Source: Coprobacillus sp. CAG:698
GTDB lineage: Bacteria > Bacillota_I > Bacilli_A > ML615J-28 > CAG-698
Direction of reading: 5' to 3'
Length of the DNA: 29,603 bases
NCBI GenBank assembly: GCA_000431235.1
Contig: HF988723.1
Location: forward strand, 1 to 29,603
The translations under genes were made by a program, and so were the position numbers. The number at the start of each line of letters is the position of its first letter. The first letter of the stretch is position 1. The notes below the pieces were generated by a model, which was not told the origin of the DNA, made no database searches, and was given only the letters and a program-made list of their open reading frames with translations. Positions 8,361 to 16,386 of this stretch are shown one piece after another.

Positions 8361-9274
8361 AATATTATGATATCATAATTATAGGAGCCGGGGTAGCAGG
8401 TATGAATGCTGCCCTAAATTCCATTAGGGGTGGAAAAAGCGTATTAATAATTGAAAAAAACACATATGGTGGACAAATTGCTTCTTCGCCAAAGGTTGAA
8501 AACTTTCCTTCAATCGAATCAATATCTGGTTTAGAATTATCCGAAAAAATATTCAGCCAAATAATCGATAAAGGTGTTGATTTTGAACTTGAAGATGTTT
8601 TAGAATTAGATAAGGTTGACAACTTATTCACAGTGAAAACTGATTACAACGAATATACTTGTAAAGCATGTATAATCGCAACAGGTGTAAAACATAAACT
8701 AATAAATTTACCAAACGAGTTAAATCTTGTCGGCAAAGGCATATCATATTGCGCAATATGTGATGGTGCTTTCTACGAAAATGAAGATGTATGTGTAGTA
8801 GGCGATGGTAATACAGCAATGCAATATGCATTAATGTTAGCTAACACTTCAAAAACTGTTACAATTTGTACTCTTTTCGATAAGTTCTTTGGGGAAAAAG
8901 TATATGAGCAAAGAATTAACGAAAAAGAAAATATTAAAGTAATTCAAAATGTTGCCTTAACTAAAATCATCGGAACAAACAAATTAGATGCATTAGAATT
9001 TACAAACTTAAAAACTAATGAACAACTAACTATTAATCCTAAAGGATTATTTATTGCCATTGGTAATATTCCTGACAACAAACGCTTTGAAAACTTAGTA
9101 AAACTAGACAAAGAAGGATATATTCAAACAAACGATAAATTAGAAACTGAAACTGAAGGATTATTTGCTATCGGTGATTGCCGAAAGAAAGATGTAAGAC
9201 AAATAACAACAGCTGTTTCTGATGGTTCTATAGCTAGTTTCTATGCATTAAACCATCTTGAAAAAGTTAAATAA
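8357..9274 (+). CDS. Thioredoxin-reductase-like FAD flavoprotein, probable NrdD electron donor
   Basis: 305 residues, the length of a low-molecular-weight thioredoxin reductase. It has the FAD Rossmann motif GAGVAG (10-15), the redox-active CAICDG (132-137) and the C-terminal FAD motif AIGDCR with a following QITTAVSDG. The second nucleotide-binding domain keeps a glycine-rich turn (GDGNTA, 149-154), but the HRRxxxR motif that grips the NADPH 2'-phosphate is replaced by CTLFDKF (171-177). It overlaps nrdD by 4 bp (ATGA), implying coupled translation, so it most likely recharges the CPNC glutaredoxin domain of NrdD. The reductant could be NADH, another carrier such as ferredoxin, or NADPH bound in another way; sequence alone does not decide. 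Confidence 0.88.
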   Translation: MKYYDIIIIGAGVAGMNAALNSIRGGKSVLIIEKNTYGGQIASSPKVENFPSIESISGLELSEKIFSQIIDKGVDFELEDVLELDKVDNLFTVKTDYNEYTCKACIIATGVKHKLINLPNELNLVGKGISYCAICDGAFYENEDVCVVGDGNTAMQYALMLANTSKTVTICTLFDKFFGEKVYEQRINEKENIKVIQNVALTKIIGTNKLDALEFTNLKTNEQLTINPKGLFIAIGNIPDNKRFENLVKLDKEGYIQTNDKLETETEGLFAIGDCRKKDVRQITTAVSDGSIASFYALNHLEKVK

Positions 9275-9280
9275 AAAGAA

Positions 9281-9319
9281 AAGAACATTACTTTTTACAG
9301 TAGTGTTCTTCTTTTTTTT
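9281..9319. terminator. Bidirectional terminator between nrdD operon and nrdG
   Basis: A 12-bp stem (9281-9292 with 9299-9310, one G-U pair) closes a 6-nt loop, followed by eight T at 9312-9319 on the plus strand and preceded by an A-rich run that supplies a U-tract in the other direction. It serves both converging operons and overlaps the nrdG stop codon. Confidence 0.85.
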
Positions 9320-10010
9320 AATATCCTCTAAGATAAACATCTTTTACATATTCTGATAAAATCTTTTTGTATTCATTTGCTTTATCAAGACTCACCTCTG
9401 ATAAATTAGTTTGCAAGCAATTTTCACTTTGTACAAATTTTTGCAAATATAATCTTTTAGCACCTTTGATTAACTCACCCATTTCTTTTATAGATTCATA
9501 TGAATGAAACTCATCAACTAAAGTTGTCCTAAATTCATAGTCATATGAACTATTAATTAAGAAATCTATTGTTTTCTTACATTCACTAACATCAATATCT
9601 TTTCCAATTGTTTCTTTATACATTTCCCATGAATTTTTCACATCCATGGCTACATAATCAACTAATCCCTCCTCAAGTAATTCACGAACAAGCAAGTAAT
9701 TACTACCATTAGTGTCTAATTTAATATAATAGCCTATTTTTTTAATTTCTGCTAGCTTTTCCTTCAAATCATAATTAAGTGTAGGTTCTCCACCTGTAAC
9801 GCATACAGCCTCAATTTTACCTTTACGAAATCTTAAATACTCTAATATACTTGTGAAAGAAATTTCTTCAAAATCTAAAGGATTAGAACAAACCAAATCA
9901 TAATTATGACAAAACGGGCATCTAAAGTTACAACCATGAACAAATATTGTGCAGCCAATTTTATCATTGAAATCAACAAGTGATAATTTTTCAAACCCTA
10001 AAATTCTCAT
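9318..10010 (-). CDS. nrdG: Anaerobic ribonucleotide reductase activating protein (radical SAM)
   Basis: 230 residues; a radical-SAM activase that would install the glycyl radical on NrdD. The [4Fe-4S] motif is C27-x3-C31-x2-C34 in GCNFRCPFCHN, and the SAM-contacting GGEP lies at ~73-76. The length and N-terminal style (MRILGFEKLSLVDF) fit the longer NrdG/PflA-like form common in Bacillota and archaea rather than the ~155-residue E. coli NrdG. It is the third gene of an operon after the SGNH hydrolase and AlkD-like genes, overlapping the latter by 4 bp (ATGA), with AAAGGA as ribosome binding site. It faces its target nrdD across a shared terminator rather than lying in the same operon. Confidence 0.93.
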   Translation of the reverse strand: MRILGFEKLSLVDFNDKIGCTIFVHGCNFRCPFCHNYDLVCSNPLDFEEISFTSILEYLRFRKGKIEAVCVTGGEPTLNYDLKEKLAEIKKIGYYIKLDTNGSNYLLVRELLEEGLVDYVAMDVKNSWEMYKETIGKDIDVSECKKTIDFLINSSYDYEFRTTLVDEFHSYESIKEMGELIKGAKRLYLQKFVQSENCLQTNLSEVSLDKANEYKKILSEYVKDVYLRGY

Positions 10011-10699
10011 ACAATCCTTTTTAAACTCCTTATGTATTGTTTTTCATTAGCACCTATTCGAAAGCTCTCCAAGGCTTTTTGGAGGCTTTTATTGTGAATC
10101 CAAAGATCTAATTCATTTGATTCAAAAAGTGATATCACGCTATTATACTGATTTACTAATAACTCGCTAAAATACCAACTTATTGCCATATTTACATAAT
10201 AAAAATTAGATTTTATGTCTTTTATAACTTCAATATCATTTACATTAAAATATTCTTTTGTATAATATGAAAGCAAAGAAACTAGCCCAAAACGGCAAAC
10301 ATATTCTTCTCTATTCTCTGCATATGCAATTAGTTTCGAATGAATATTTTCATTATGTATTTTTTTAAATATTAATGGTTTTATAGTATCACAATCACAC
10401 CAAGACATAACGAAAGGCAAATAATCATCTAAACGCGCAAATAATTCATTTACATCTTTTATTTCTGATAAAATGATACTATGTAAAATATTTTCTTCTA
10501 AATATTTGTGAGGGAGACTTAAAATAAACTCTTCTTTTTCAGAATCATTTAGACTTTTAGAAAATTTTCTTAAAGTTGGAATTTTAATACCAAGAATATT
10601 ATCTTTACATATATTAGGTGATAACTTAGAATTAAATTCCTTAAGTTTTATATCACTAAGATCTTCTAATTTTTCTCTAATACTATTTATCATATTCAT
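10007..10699 (-). CDS. AlkD-like DNA alkylation repair protein
   Basis: 230 residues made of HEAT-like helical repeats, matching the DNA alkylation repair (PF08713) family that excises positively charged alkylated bases. Key AlkD positions are recognisable: Trp100 and Asp104 in SWCDCD reproduce the W-x3-D catalytic pair (W109/D113 in Bacillus cereus AlkD), and Arg136 in VCRFGL fits the conserved arginine. The ATG at 10699 follows AGGAG by 5 nt; a longer frame back to 10762 lacks a ribosome binding site and lies wholly inside the upstream gene. The gene overlaps the SGNH hydrolase gene by 17 bp and nrdG by 4 bp, so all three are probably co-translated. Confidence 0.85.
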   Translation of the reverse strand: MNMINSIREKLEDLSDIKLKEFNSKLSPNICKDNILGIKIPTLRKFSKSLNDSEKEEFILSLPHKYLEENILHSIILSEIKDVNELFARLDDYLPFVMSWCDCDTIKPLIFKKIHNENIHSKLIAYAENREEYVCRFGLVSLLSYYTKEYFNVNDIEVIKDIKSNFYYVNMAISWYFSELLVNQYNSVISLFESNELDLWIHNKSLQKALESFRIGANEKQYIRSLKRIV

Positions 10700-11951
10700 T
10701 TTTTCTCCTAATAATCTCAAACAAAAAGCGATAGAAAGCATCTCCAATTTGTTTATAACCATCTAAGGACGGATGAAGCCCATTAATGCCTATTTTCTCT
10801 AAAACTTGGCTTCTATTATTAACTTTTACCATCTCATAAGGGTAATTATTCTCAGAATCAAATTGACACTTCATATCCGAATAAACCATAAAGGATTTAT
10901 ATTCATCTTCTTGAGTTAGTTCTTCTAACCATTTGTCATAGTTAAAAACCGTAACAGCATATCCGTACCAATCATGATAATAGCCACTCGCACCATAGCA
11001 AGCAGTTACACCGCCATTTACACATGGGAGTTCTACACTCATTATTCCAATCATTGCCTCAGGAAAATCTTTATGCAATTGTTCCAAAAACACTCTAGCA
11101 TATTTACGATGATGCAAAAATTGATTAGAATATGGTTCATACAAACCATTACCAGTTAAAAATGTGAAAATTATATCCGGCTCAGGAAAGTTATTTTCTT
11201 TAATATAATGTTTAAAATCAATCGTTTTTGTTTCATTATTCCAAAATGGGTTAGCATCTGAATATGAATAATTATCAATTGTTAAGGTGATATTTTTATC
11301 ATTTTTTAAAACAAATGTTTTTTCTAAGTCAGGATTAACTAAATTATTATCTTTGCCTCTTTTAAATTTTAATTTATCAACATAAATAGTTTCTAAAATC
11401 CATTCAAAATTATTATTAATCCACTTTGTATGAATAAAATCAGATGGCAAATTATTATTTACATCTACCCATACAGATGATGTTCTGCTTTCAGTTTCAT
11501 CAAAGCAAAATGTTTTCCATTGCCAACCGCCATATCCTTCATAGCCAACTTCTTCTTTTTTCATTTTTCCTATGAAATTAAGTAAGCCTGGATAAATTTT
11601 TTCGAAGCGTTCAAAAACTGTATATGGCCACACCCCGTTGACTGTTTCGCTGTCACCAATGCATAATATATTTAATTTTTTTCTTGGTTTTTCATAACCA
11701 TTAACAACCAAAATAGTTTTTGCACTTTCAATAACTTCTCCATTATCATCAATCACTTCTAAAACAAGTTCATATTCACCCTCTTCACCTACTTTTGGGG
11801 TATAAGTGAAGTAACGATTATATGTATAACCTTTATCACATGTTGCTTTTACATAATGTTCATAAGGATTATATTTTCTTAAAGCACCTCGATAGAAAAG
11901 TTCAAAGCGATCATCAACTACTAAATAAAATTTTTGGGGGATTTGAATCAT
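10683..11951 (-). CDS. SGNH/GDSL-type hydrolase with N-terminal beta domain
   Basis: 422 residues. Block I of the SGNH family is CIGDSE with the nucleophile Ser101, the oxyanion block is TGNGL (~266-270) and block V is NGLHPSLDGY with the general base His393. The usual D-x-x-H is N-x-x-H here (Asn390). Residues 1-~95 look like an Ig-like beta sandwich. No signal peptide is seen, so it is probably cytoplasmic; substrates in the family include acetylated sugars and lipids. The ATG at 11951 has GAGGTG 6-7 nt upstream; the in-frame GTG at 11981 falls in the promoter. First gene of the operon with the AlkD-like gene and nrdG. Confidence 0.82.
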   Translation of the reverse strand: MIQIPQKFYLVVDDRFELFYRGALRKYNPYEHYVKATCDKGYTYNRYFTYTPKVGEEGEYELVLEVIDDNGEVIESAKTILVVNGYEKPRKKLNILCIGDSETVNGVWPYTVFERFEKIYPGLLNFIGKMKKEEVGYEGYGGWQWKTFCFDETESRTSSVWVDVNNNLPSDFIHTKWINNNFEWILETIYVDKLKFKRGKDNNLVNPDLEKTFVLKNDKNITLTIDNYSYSDANPFWNNETKTIDFKHYIKENNFPEPDIIFTFLTGNGLYEPYSNQFLHHRKYARVFLEQLHKDFPEAMIGIMSVELPCVNGGVTACYGASGYYHDWYGYAVTVFNYDKWLEELTQEDEYKSFMVYSDMKCQFDSENNYPYEMVKVNNRSQVLEKIGINGLHPSLDGYKQIGDAFYRFLFEIIRRKNEYDK

Positions 11952-11971
11952 AGCACACCTCATACGTAACA

Positions 11972-12000
11972 ATTCTATCACAAACTGTATATTAAAGCAA
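11972..12000 (-). promoter_or_regulatory. Promoter of the SGNH hydrolase-alkD-nrdG operon
   Basis: On the minus strand TTGCTT (12000-11995) and TAGAAT (11977-11972) are 17 bp apart, with an extended -10 (TGA before TAGAAT). The predicted start near 11965 leaves a short ~14-nt leader carrying the ribosome binding site, which supports the 11951 start codon. Confidence 0.65.
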
Positions 12001-12084
12001 TATTATAAAATTTCAAAAATAATTTTTATTTTTTTAATATATTATGGATTATCGGAAATAATATATTAATAAGGAGATTTTACA

Positions 12085-13521
12085 ATGAAAAAAATTATAA
12101 TTATAGGAGCAGGTATATCAGGCTTATCAGCAGGAATAAATTTATTAAAGAAAGGTTTTTCTGTAGAAATATATGAAAAAAACTCCACAGTTGGAGGTTG
12201 TTGCAGTGGTTGGTATCGCGATGGATATTACATTGATAACTGCATGCATTGGCTCACAGGTACAAATCAGCACACAAGTTTATTTAAAAAATGGAAGGAA
12301 GCCGGTGCTCTCTCAGAAAATAGTAGTTTGTATCAAGAAGATTACTTTTATAAAACAAATTTAGGCGTTAAAAGCGTTTCTTTATATAGTGATTTAGAAA
12401 AAACACGAAAAGAAATGTATGATGCATCAAATATAGATGGTATTATAGTTGATAAAAAAGAAATTGATTCTTTAATAGATACTATTTCTGAAGTTGTAAA
12501 GATTTATTTAAAACTTGATATTTTCAAGAAATTTAAAGGCTATATAAAACCTATTATCAAATACAAAAATATGTCTTTAAAAGATTTACAAGATAAATTT
12601 CAAACTCCTATTTTAAAAACTTTATTAACAGATTATTTTCCAAAAGAATATTCATCCTTAGCATTAATCTATGCTTATTCAACTTTTGCAAGTGGAAACG
12701 GAAAGATTTATCAAAAAGGATCACTTGCCTTTTCAGAAAACATACTTAATAAATTTTTAAGTTTAGGTGGGAAAATATATTATGACAAAGAAATAACTAA
12801 AATAAACACATTAGATAAAAAAGCTTATAGTATAAGCGCAAAAGATGGAAACATCTATTATGCAGATTATTTTGTTAGTACTACTTCACTCGATTATACT
12901 TTTAATACTTTATTAAACAATTCTTGTAAACCAAAAGAATATTTCAAAAAAGCAATTGATAAGAAAAATTATCCTATTGTCTCATCATACCAAGCTGCTT
13001 TTGTAATCAATAAACCCTTAAGACCATTTAAAGATACAGAAATGATTGAAATTCCAAAAACAAAAGTAGGAAGCTCAATTGTAGATAGAGTAATAATTAA
13101 AGAATATCCTTATTTAAACGAAGATAAAGATAAAACTCTTTATGAAATTATGATAATTCAAAAAGAAAGAGATTATGATTATTGGAATAACTTAATTACC
13201 AATGATAAAAAAACGTATGATCTAGAGAAAAAAGCAATAGCAAATAAAATAATTGTCCATTTGGAAAATACATATCCAAACTTAAAAGGAAACATTAGTT
13301 TATTAGACACATGGACACCTATAACTTATAACAGATATTTTAATCTTTTTAAAGGATCATATATGGGTTTTGTATTCACTAAAAAATCTTCGATAAAACG
13401 CATTTCTTCAAAAACAAATTATAAAAATGTCTTTATAGTTTCGATATGGCAAAGTTATACTGGAGGTTTACCAATTGCTTTAAAACTCGGTTATCAAATA
13501 CCTAAATATATAAAAAAATAA
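12085..13521 (+). CDS. FAD-dependent oxidoreductase of the phytoene desaturase/CrtI type
   Basis: 478 residues with an N-terminal FAD dinucleotide fold GAGISG (8-13) ending at Glu31, then TVGGCCSGW, the typical flavin-contacting start of CrtI-, RetSat- and amine-oxidase-like proteins. The C-terminus IWQSYTGGLPIALKLG matches the GG-L-P-A-x-x-SG flavin motif of that superfamily. AAGGAG sits 8 nt before the ATG. It stands alone between a divergent operon and a convergent serS. No carotenoid or isoprenoid genes are nearby, so the substrate is unknown; gut anaerobes carry many such proteins without carotenoids. No strong promoter was found in 12001-12070, only weak TAATAT-like hexamers. Confidence 0.82.
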   Translation: MKKIIIIGAGISGLSAGINLLKKGFSVEIYEKNSTVGGCCSGWYRDGYYIDNCMHWLTGTNQHTSLFKKWKEAGALSENSSLYQEDYFYKTNLGVKSVSLYSDLEKTRKEMYDASNIDGIIVDKKEIDSLIDTISEVVKIYLKLDIFKKFKGYIKPIIKYKNMSLKDLQDKFQTPILKTLLTDYFPKEYSSLALIYAYSTFASGNGKIYQKGSLAFSENILNKFLSLGGKIYYDKEITKINTLDKKAYSISAKDGNIYYADYFVSTTSLDYTFNTLLNNSCKPKEYFKKAIDKKNYPIVSSYQAAFVINKPLRPFKDTEMIEIPKTKVGSSIVDRVIIKEYPYLNEDKDKTLYEIMIIQKERDYDYWNNLITNDKKTYDLEKKAIANKIIVHLENTYPNLKGNISLLDTWTPITYNRYFNLFKGSYMGFVFTKKSSIKRISSKTNYKNVFIVSIWQSYTGGLPIALKLGYQIPKYIKK

Positions 13522-13533
13522 TCTTAAATACAA

Positions 13534-13580
13534 AAAAGTCAGGCTAATTGCATATCAATTAACTTGACTTTTAATTTTTT
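13534..13580. terminator. Bidirectional terminator between oxidoreductase and serS
   Basis: A 17-bp stem (13534-13550 with 13556-13572, one G-U pair and one mismatch) with loop CATAT, followed by AATTTTTT and preceded by an A-run, so it can stop transcription from both sides. Confidence 0.85.
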
Positions 13581-14862
13581 ATTTAGGCATAATTACTTTT
13601 GTTCCACCCATATAAGGTTGTAAAGCTTCGGGAATTCTAATGCTTCCATCTTCATTATAGTTATTTTCTAAAACAGCAATTAAACCTCTAGGAGTTGCAA
13701 GAACTGTATTATTTAATGTATGAACTAAATAAGTTCCTTCACTACCTTTTGCTCTTATACTTAATCTACGAGCTTGAGCATCGCCTAACGTAGAACAACT
13801 ACCAACTTCGAAGTACTTCTTTTGTCTTGGAGACCACGCTTCAACGTCACAAGATTTAACTTTCAAATCAGCTAAATCACCACTACAACATTCAAGAGTT
13901 CTTACAGGTACATCCATACTTCTAAAGAATTCAACTGTAAAGTTATACATTTTTTCATACCATTCCATTGATTCTTCAGCTTTACATAAAACTACCATTT
14001 CTTGCTTCTCAAATTGATGAACACGATAAATTCCACGTTCTTCGATTCCATGAGCTCCAACTTCTTTTCTAAAGCATGGAGAATAAGAAGTTAGGCATAA
14101 AGGTAAAGTTTTTTCAGGAATAATTTGATCTTTGAATCTACCAATCATAGAATGTTCACTTGTACCAATCAAATACAAATCTTCACCTTCTATTTTATAC
14201 ATCATTGCTCCCATTTCTTCAAATGACATAACACCATTAACAACGTCACTATGAATCATAAATGGAGGAACACAATATGTAAATCCTTTATTAATCATAA
14301 AATCACGAGCATATGAAAGCATTGCTGAATGAAGGCGAGCTACATCTCCTAATAAATAGTAGAAACCATTACCAGAAGTACGACCAGCACTTTCTTTATC
14401 TAATCCATTAAGTTTAGCAATTATATCAGCATGATAAGGTATTTCATATTCAGGAACAAATGGTTCACCATATCTTTTATTTTCTACGTTGAATGTGTCA
14501 TCTTTACCAATAGGAACACTCTTATCAATTATATTAGGAATAACCATCATTTTTTCCTTTAATTGCGCACTTAATTCTTCTTCTTTCTTTTCAATTGAAA
14601 CTAATGTTTCATTTATTTTTACAACGTTAGCTTTCATTTTTTCAGCTTCAGCAGTATTTTTTTCTCTCATTAATTTTCCAATAGCTTGACTAGATGCATT
14701 TCTTTCTTGTCTTAAAGCATCACCTTCTTGCTTAAGTCTTCTTATCTCTGAATCTAAAGCAATAACTTCATCAACTAATGGAAGTTTTTTATCTTGAAAT
14801 TTTTTCTTAATATTCTCTTTTACAATTTCAGGATTTTCACGAACGAACTTAATATCTAACAT
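13579..14862 (-). CDS. serS: Seryl-tRNA synthetase
   Basis: 427 residues, class II synthetase charging tRNA-Ser. The N-terminal ~110 residues form the charged antiparallel coiled coil that holds the tRNA long arm. Motif 2 is FRKEVGAHG with RVHQFEKQEM, and motif 3 is LNNTVLATPRGLIAVLEN. The segments TSEH, FRKE, LNNTVLATPR and ALQPY look like archaeal/eukaryal SerRS rather than the usual bacterial TAE, FRSEAGSAG, NGSGLAVGRT and LRPYMG. A GTGAGG ribosome binding site precedes the ATG, and a promoter lies 35-70 nt upstream with no room for a T-box leader. It converges on the FAD oxidoreductase. Confidence 0.95.
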   Translation of the reverse strand: MLDIKFVRENPEIVKENIKKKFQDKKLPLVDEVIALDSEIRRLKQEGDALRQERNASSQAIGKLMREKNTAEAEKMKANVVKINETLVSIEKKEEELSAQLKEKMMVIPNIIDKSVPIGKDDTFNVENKRYGEPFVPEYEIPYHADIIAKLNGLDKESAGRTSGNGFYYLLGDVARLHSAMLSYARDFMINKGFTYCVPPFMIHSDVVNGVMSFEEMGAMMYKIEGEDLYLIGTSEHSMIGRFKDQIIPEKTLPLCLTSYSPCFRKEVGAHGIEERGIYRVHQFEKQEMVVLCKAEESMEWYEKMYNFTVEFFRSMDVPVRTLECCSGDLADLKVKSCDVEAWSPRQKKYFEVGSCSTLGDAQARRLSIRAKGSEGTYLVHTLNNTVLATPRGLIAVLENNYNEDGSIRIPEALQPYMGGTKVIMPK

Positions 14863-14904
14863 ATCTATAACCTCACTTACGCTCTAATGTTTATTTATAG
14901 GAAT

Positions 14905-14933
14905 ATTCTACCACATTTTTTCTTATTATGCAA
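14905..14933 (-). promoter_or_regulatory. Promoter of serS
   Basis: On the minus strand TTGCAT (14933-14928) and TAGAAT (14910-14905) have a 17-bp spacer and an extended -10 (TGG before TAGAAT). Predicted leader ~35 nt. Confidence 0.7.
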
Positions 14934-14948
14934 TATAAAATTATTTCA

Positions 14949-16268
14949 TCAATCACTAATAACTTCTAGTTTATCATTTGGTAAAATAATATTTTGTTTT
15001 TTAAAGAAAATATGTTCTAAAATTATTGAAATTATCATATGGAAAACCATTCCAAATCCAAACATTAATATTATATCATCCATTGAAAATACTATTACAT
15101 TATTCAAATATAAAATAAAGAAAATTCCATAATATACAAAATTTTCAAATAAACTATTTATAAAATTCAAACTTGTCTTGCCTAAGCCGTTGAAAATATT
15201 ATCTATAACTTGGCTAACAGCAAAGCATATATAAAAAGGTATAAGTTTGATTGTTATCTCAAAAATTCTTTCATAATTATCTATTTTTTCAATATATTTA
15301 AAAAATGGTTTCCATAATGGAATAGTGATTAACCACAATATAAAAATAATGGTAATTAGAAAATAATAATTGAATTTATTTAATTTTGAATATCCTTCTT
15401 TACAATCACTTCTCACAACTTCGCTAAGGGAAAGAATTGGTAAAAGCAAATATCCCCATATAAAGTTATTTGCTAGCCAGTAGTTTCCTTGCTCAGATAC
15501 TAAATTCACCATTTTGCATATCATTACAGCATAAATAATATTGTCAACAAATTGTTGGAAACCTGAAAAGAAACTTTTTTTCAACCACTCTTTATAAATT
15601 AATTTATCATTTTTTTCAAACTTTGAAATTTTTATATATCCTTTAAAATATAAAAGTGTAAAGCAAATTATCAATAAAAGACCATTAGTCACAATGTTTG
15701 AAATAGCTATTCCCAAATAATCAATTCTTGGGATAAACAATATATCACATATTAGCGATATCACAACTTTGAATAATAAAAATATATAAACGTTTTTATC
15801 CTTTCCTATTGTTATAAATAAAACATTAAAGAACAAAATTATTATTTCTAACATAAATGCAATAGTTTCTAGACTTAGATATCTGCGAACAAGGGAAATA
15901 TTATTTATAACTCCCATCGATCTAATTATAATCTCTCCAGAAATGAGTACAACAATTGAAAATACAGAATAAACAAAGCATGTTATTATACCTATCTTAA
16001 AAGCAAATTTTTTAAACATTTCTAAATCATCTTTGTATAATTTATTAAAAATTGAATATAAAGGTATTATTAAAAATCCAACAAGTGATTCATTAATTAA
16101 ATCAAACCACTCCATATTTCCAATGACATCAAAAACATCATTTAGATTAGTACTTGATATTATACTTGTTTTTATTGTTTGATAAAGTGCTGGAAATAAA
16201 GCTAATAAACAAAGTGAAAAATATAGTCTATAATTAAAACTTTTTAATGATTTTATTTTTTCTTTCAT
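14949..16268 (-). CDS. MATE-like polytopic membrane transporter
   Basis: 439 residues with about 12 hydrophobic helices, two six-helix halves separated by a basic cytosolic linker near residue ~215 (KISKFEKNDK). This matches the MATE/multidrug-oligosaccharide-lipid flippase fold, specifically a divergent branch of Na+-driven efflux-like proteins in Bacillota whose N-terminus has the pattern FNYRLYFSLCLLALFPALYQ. No substrate can be read. The ATG at 16268 follows AAAGGAT by ~6 nt; an in-frame GTG at 16283 would start inside the ribosome binding site region. It is divergent from a second MATE protein, the two sharing a 118-bp intergenic region. Confidence 0.75.
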   Translation of the reverse strand: MKEKIKSLKSFNYRLYFSLCLLALFPALYQTIKTSIISSTNLNDVFDVIGNMEWFDLINESLVGFLIIPLYSIFNKLYKDDLEMFKKFAFKIGIITCFVYSVFSIVVLISGEIIIRSMGVINNISLVRRYLSLETIAFMLEIIILFFNVLFITIGKDKNVYIFLLFKVVISLICDILFIPRIDYLGIAISNIVTNGLLLIICFTLLYFKGYIKISKFEKNDKLIYKEWLKKSFFSGFQQFVDNIIYAVMICKMVNLVSEQGNYWLANNFIWGYLLLPILSLSEVVRSDCKEGYSKLNKFNYYFLITIIFILWLITIPLWKPFFKYIEKIDNYERIFEITIKLIPFYICFAVSQVIDNIFNGLGKTSLNFINSLFENFVYYGIFFILYLNNVIVFSMDDIILMFGFGMVFHMIISIILEHIFFKKQNIILPNDKLEVISD

Positions 16269-16290
16269 ATATAATCCTTTCACAGCATTA

Positions 16291-16299
16291 ATTATACCA
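16291..16299 (-). promoter_or_regulatory. Extended -10 of the 14949-16268 transporter
   Basis: Minus-strand TGGTATAAT is a perfect extended -10. The -35 is weak (TTTCCA at 15 bp spacing, or none), as allowed for extended -10 promoters. It predicts a leader of about 15 nt. Confidence 0.55.
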
Positions 16300-16336
16300 C
16301 ATTTACTATAATGGAAACACTTTTTTTAAATTAATA

Positions 16337-16365
16337 TTGTAAACAAAGACAAAAAATAGTATAAT
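16337..16365 (+). promoter_or_regulatory. Promoter of the plus-strand MATE transporter
   Basis: TTGTAA (16337-16342) and an exact TATAAT (16360-16365) at 17-bp spacing. The predicted start near 16372 makes the ATG at 16375 nearly leaderless and favours the ATG at 16387. Confidence 0.7.
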
Positions 16366-16386
16366 ACTACAAGAATGAGGCTAATT

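Noticed and set aside
10700..10762. Longer AlkD-like reading frame starting at 10762
   Set aside because: The extension lies inside the upstream SGNH gene without a ribosome binding site; AGGAG precedes the ATG at 10699.
11952..11981. GTG at 11981 as start of the SGNH hydrolase
   Set aside because: It lies in and before the predicted -10 element and start site; the ATG at 11951 has a GAGGTG site.
14863..14948. T-box leader upstream of serS
   Set aside because: The predicted promoter leaves only ~35 nt of leader, too short for a T-box, and no specifier loop or T-box sequence is visible.
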